DNA of 6,394 nucleotides from Rhodospirillales bacterium (GTDB taxonomy: Bacteria; Pseudomonadota; Alphaproteobacteria; Acetobacterales; Acetobacteraceae), in the NCBI GenBank assembly GCA_025352915.1, contig JANXSA010000085.1:1-6394 (forward strand), in the 5' to 3' direction. The notes below the pieces were generated by a model. That model was not told the DNA's origin. It made no database searches and worked only from the letters and a program-made list of their open reading frames with translations. Shown here in pieces: positions 5,419 to 6,394 of the stretch (position 1 is the first letter of the stretch; every line of letters begins with the position of its first letter). The position numbers and the translations under genes were made by a program.

Positions 5419-6394
5419 ATGGCGTTCAAGGTGCTGACGGGCGAGTTTGCCCACGAGACCAACACCTTCAGCAAGGTGCCGACCACCATTGACAGCTTTC
5501 GCCGCGGCACCTGGATCACTGATAACGGCATCGCCGCCGCCCGCCGCGGCACTCACACCGCGCTGGGCGGCAGCTTCGACATCGCGGACAAATTCGGCTG
5601 GCGGCTGTCCCACCCGATCTGCGCCAGCGCCAATCCTTCGGGCTATGTCGATGACGGGCTGTTCAACCAGGTCTGCGACATGTTCCTGGCCGCTGCCGAC
5701 GGCGTGGACGGCGTGCTGCTGCACCTGCATGGCGCGATGGTGGCGCAGAGCCACCAGGATGCCGAGGGCGAGTTGCTGCGCCGGCTGCGCGCCAGGCTCG
5801 GCCCCGCCATCCCGATCGTGGTCACGCTGGACCTGCACGGCAACATCACCCAGGCGATGGCCGACAACGCCAACGCCCTGATCGCCGTGCGCACCTATCC
5901 GCACATCGACCACTACGAAATGGCGATCAAGGGCGGCGAGTTGCTGCAACGCGCCATGCTGGGTGAGATCACGCCGGTCACCGTCATCGCCAAGCGCCCG
6001 ATGCTGCGCGGCCTCGACGGCGGGCGCACCCAAACCGGCCCGATGCGCGAACTGATCGACCGCGGCGAGGCCATCGAGCGCGAAGGCGGCGCGCTGGTCG
6101 TCTCGGTCTGCTCCGGCTTCACCGCCGCCGACATTTTCGATATTGGCCCCTCGGTCACCGTGACCACCGATGCGAACGCCGCCGCCGGGCAGAAAATCGC
6201 CGAGGTCTTCATGGACTACGCCTGGGAACAGCGCGCCTATGTCGGCATCACCGACTGGTCGATCGCCGACGCTGTCGCCCATGCCAAGGCCGGCCAAGGG
6301 CAGCGCAAGATCCCGCTGGTCATGTCCGACGTCACCGATAACCCCGGCAGCGGCCATTACGGCGACACCACCGACGTGCTGCGCGCGATGATCG
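5419..6394 (+). CDS. M81-family (MlrC-like, microcystinase C) metallopeptidase; 3' end beyond window
   Basis: The first 325 residues of an M81 metallopeptidase are present; the family is typically near 490-510 residues, so about a third is missing. The best-known member, MlrC, cleaves linearised microcystin and its tetrapeptide, and most bacterial homologues have unknown substrates. Motifs visible are GEFAHETNTFS (8-18), LLHLHGAMV (100-108), VTLDLHGN (135-142), RTYPHIDHYE (158-167) and SDVTDNPGSG (303-312). Asp138, His140 and His162 have the same D-x-H plus 22-residue spacing I recall for the zinc ligands of MlrC. There is no signal peptide, so it is cytoplasmic and would need its peptide imported. 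It follows the DUF2161 gene by 27 bp and has a good ribosome-binding site. Its proximity to two amidohydrolases fits peptide catabolism. Microcystin as the real substrate is not implied. Confidence 0.93.
   Translation, partial: MAFKVLTGEFAHETNTFSKVPTTIDSFRRGTWITDNGIAAARRGTHTALGGSFDIADKFGWRLSHPICASANPSGYVDDGLFNQVCDMFLAAADGVDGVLLHLHGAMVAQSHQDAEGELLRRLRARLGPAIPIVVTLDLHGNITQAMADNANALIAVRTYPHIDHYEMAIKGGELLQRAMLGEITPVTVIAKRPMLRGLDGGRTQTGPMRELIDRGEAIEREGGALVVSVCSGFTAADIFDIGPSVTVTTDANAAAGQKIAEVFMDYAWEQRAYVGITDWSIADAVAHAKAGQGQRKIPLVMSDVTDNPGSGHYGDTTDVLRAMI

Noticed and set aside
4642..6357. 571-codon minus-strand open frame opposite DUF2161 and M81 genes
   Set aside because: It spans two real genes and their spacer in antisense, and its composition is typical of a shadow frame.
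1..6394. CRISPR array, tRNA, riboswitch, insertion sequence or attachment site
   Set aside because: No regularly spaced repeats, no cloverleaf or conserved RNA motif, and no terminal inverted repeats or transposase seen on either strand; almost all bases are accounted for by the protein-coding genes.

Overview
The window is a gene-dense, very GC-rich stretch with almost no non-coding DNA and strong G/C bias at third codon positions. Gene content (DUF2161 nuclease-fold protein, M81/MlrC-type metallopeptidase, non-canonical gamma-glutamyltransferase paralogues) and base composition suggest an alphaproteobacterium, perhaps of the Rhodospirillales/Acetobacteraceae type. That placement is inference; no rRNA or marker gene is present. 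It looks like a chromosomal catabolic region. I see no insertion sequence, phage gene, integrase, tRNA or CRISPR array.

Layout: (1) 1-1125, minus: a gamma-glutamyltransferase (GGT) family protein whose 3' part lies beyond the left edge. (2) 1126-1241: a 116-bp divergent intergenic region with two perfect 12-bp palindromes. (3) 1242-2906, plus: a second, complete GGT-family protein. (4) 2886-3773, minus: a PfkB/ribokinase-family kinase whose 3' end overlaps gene 3 by 21 bp. (5) 3770-4603, minus: a BtpA/SgcQ-family TIM-barrel protein, upstream of the kinase and translationally coupled to it by an ATGA overlap. (6) 4604-4728: a second divergent intergenic region that may hold a 16-codon leader ORF. 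(7) 4729-5391, plus: a DUF2161 protein with a PD-(D/E)XK-like motif. (8) 5419 to the right edge, plus: an M81 (MlrC-like) metallopeptidase, truncated by the window. No gene-free stretch exceeds 300 bases.

How it may work together: two GGT-fold amidohydrolases and an M81 peptidase suggest breakdown of an unusual peptide or amide. The kinase/BtpA pair suggests phosphorylation and further conversion of a sugar-like or polyol-like moiety. Aligned by eye with E. coli GGT, both GGT proteins have Met where the substrate-carboxylate-binding Arg sits, and the complete one has also lost two other glutamate-pocket residues. The kinase lacks two ribose-contacting residues of ribokinase. The enzymes therefore probably act on something other than ordinary gamma-glutamyl compounds and ribose. 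The substrate cannot be read from this window, and co-function of the four transcription units is inference.
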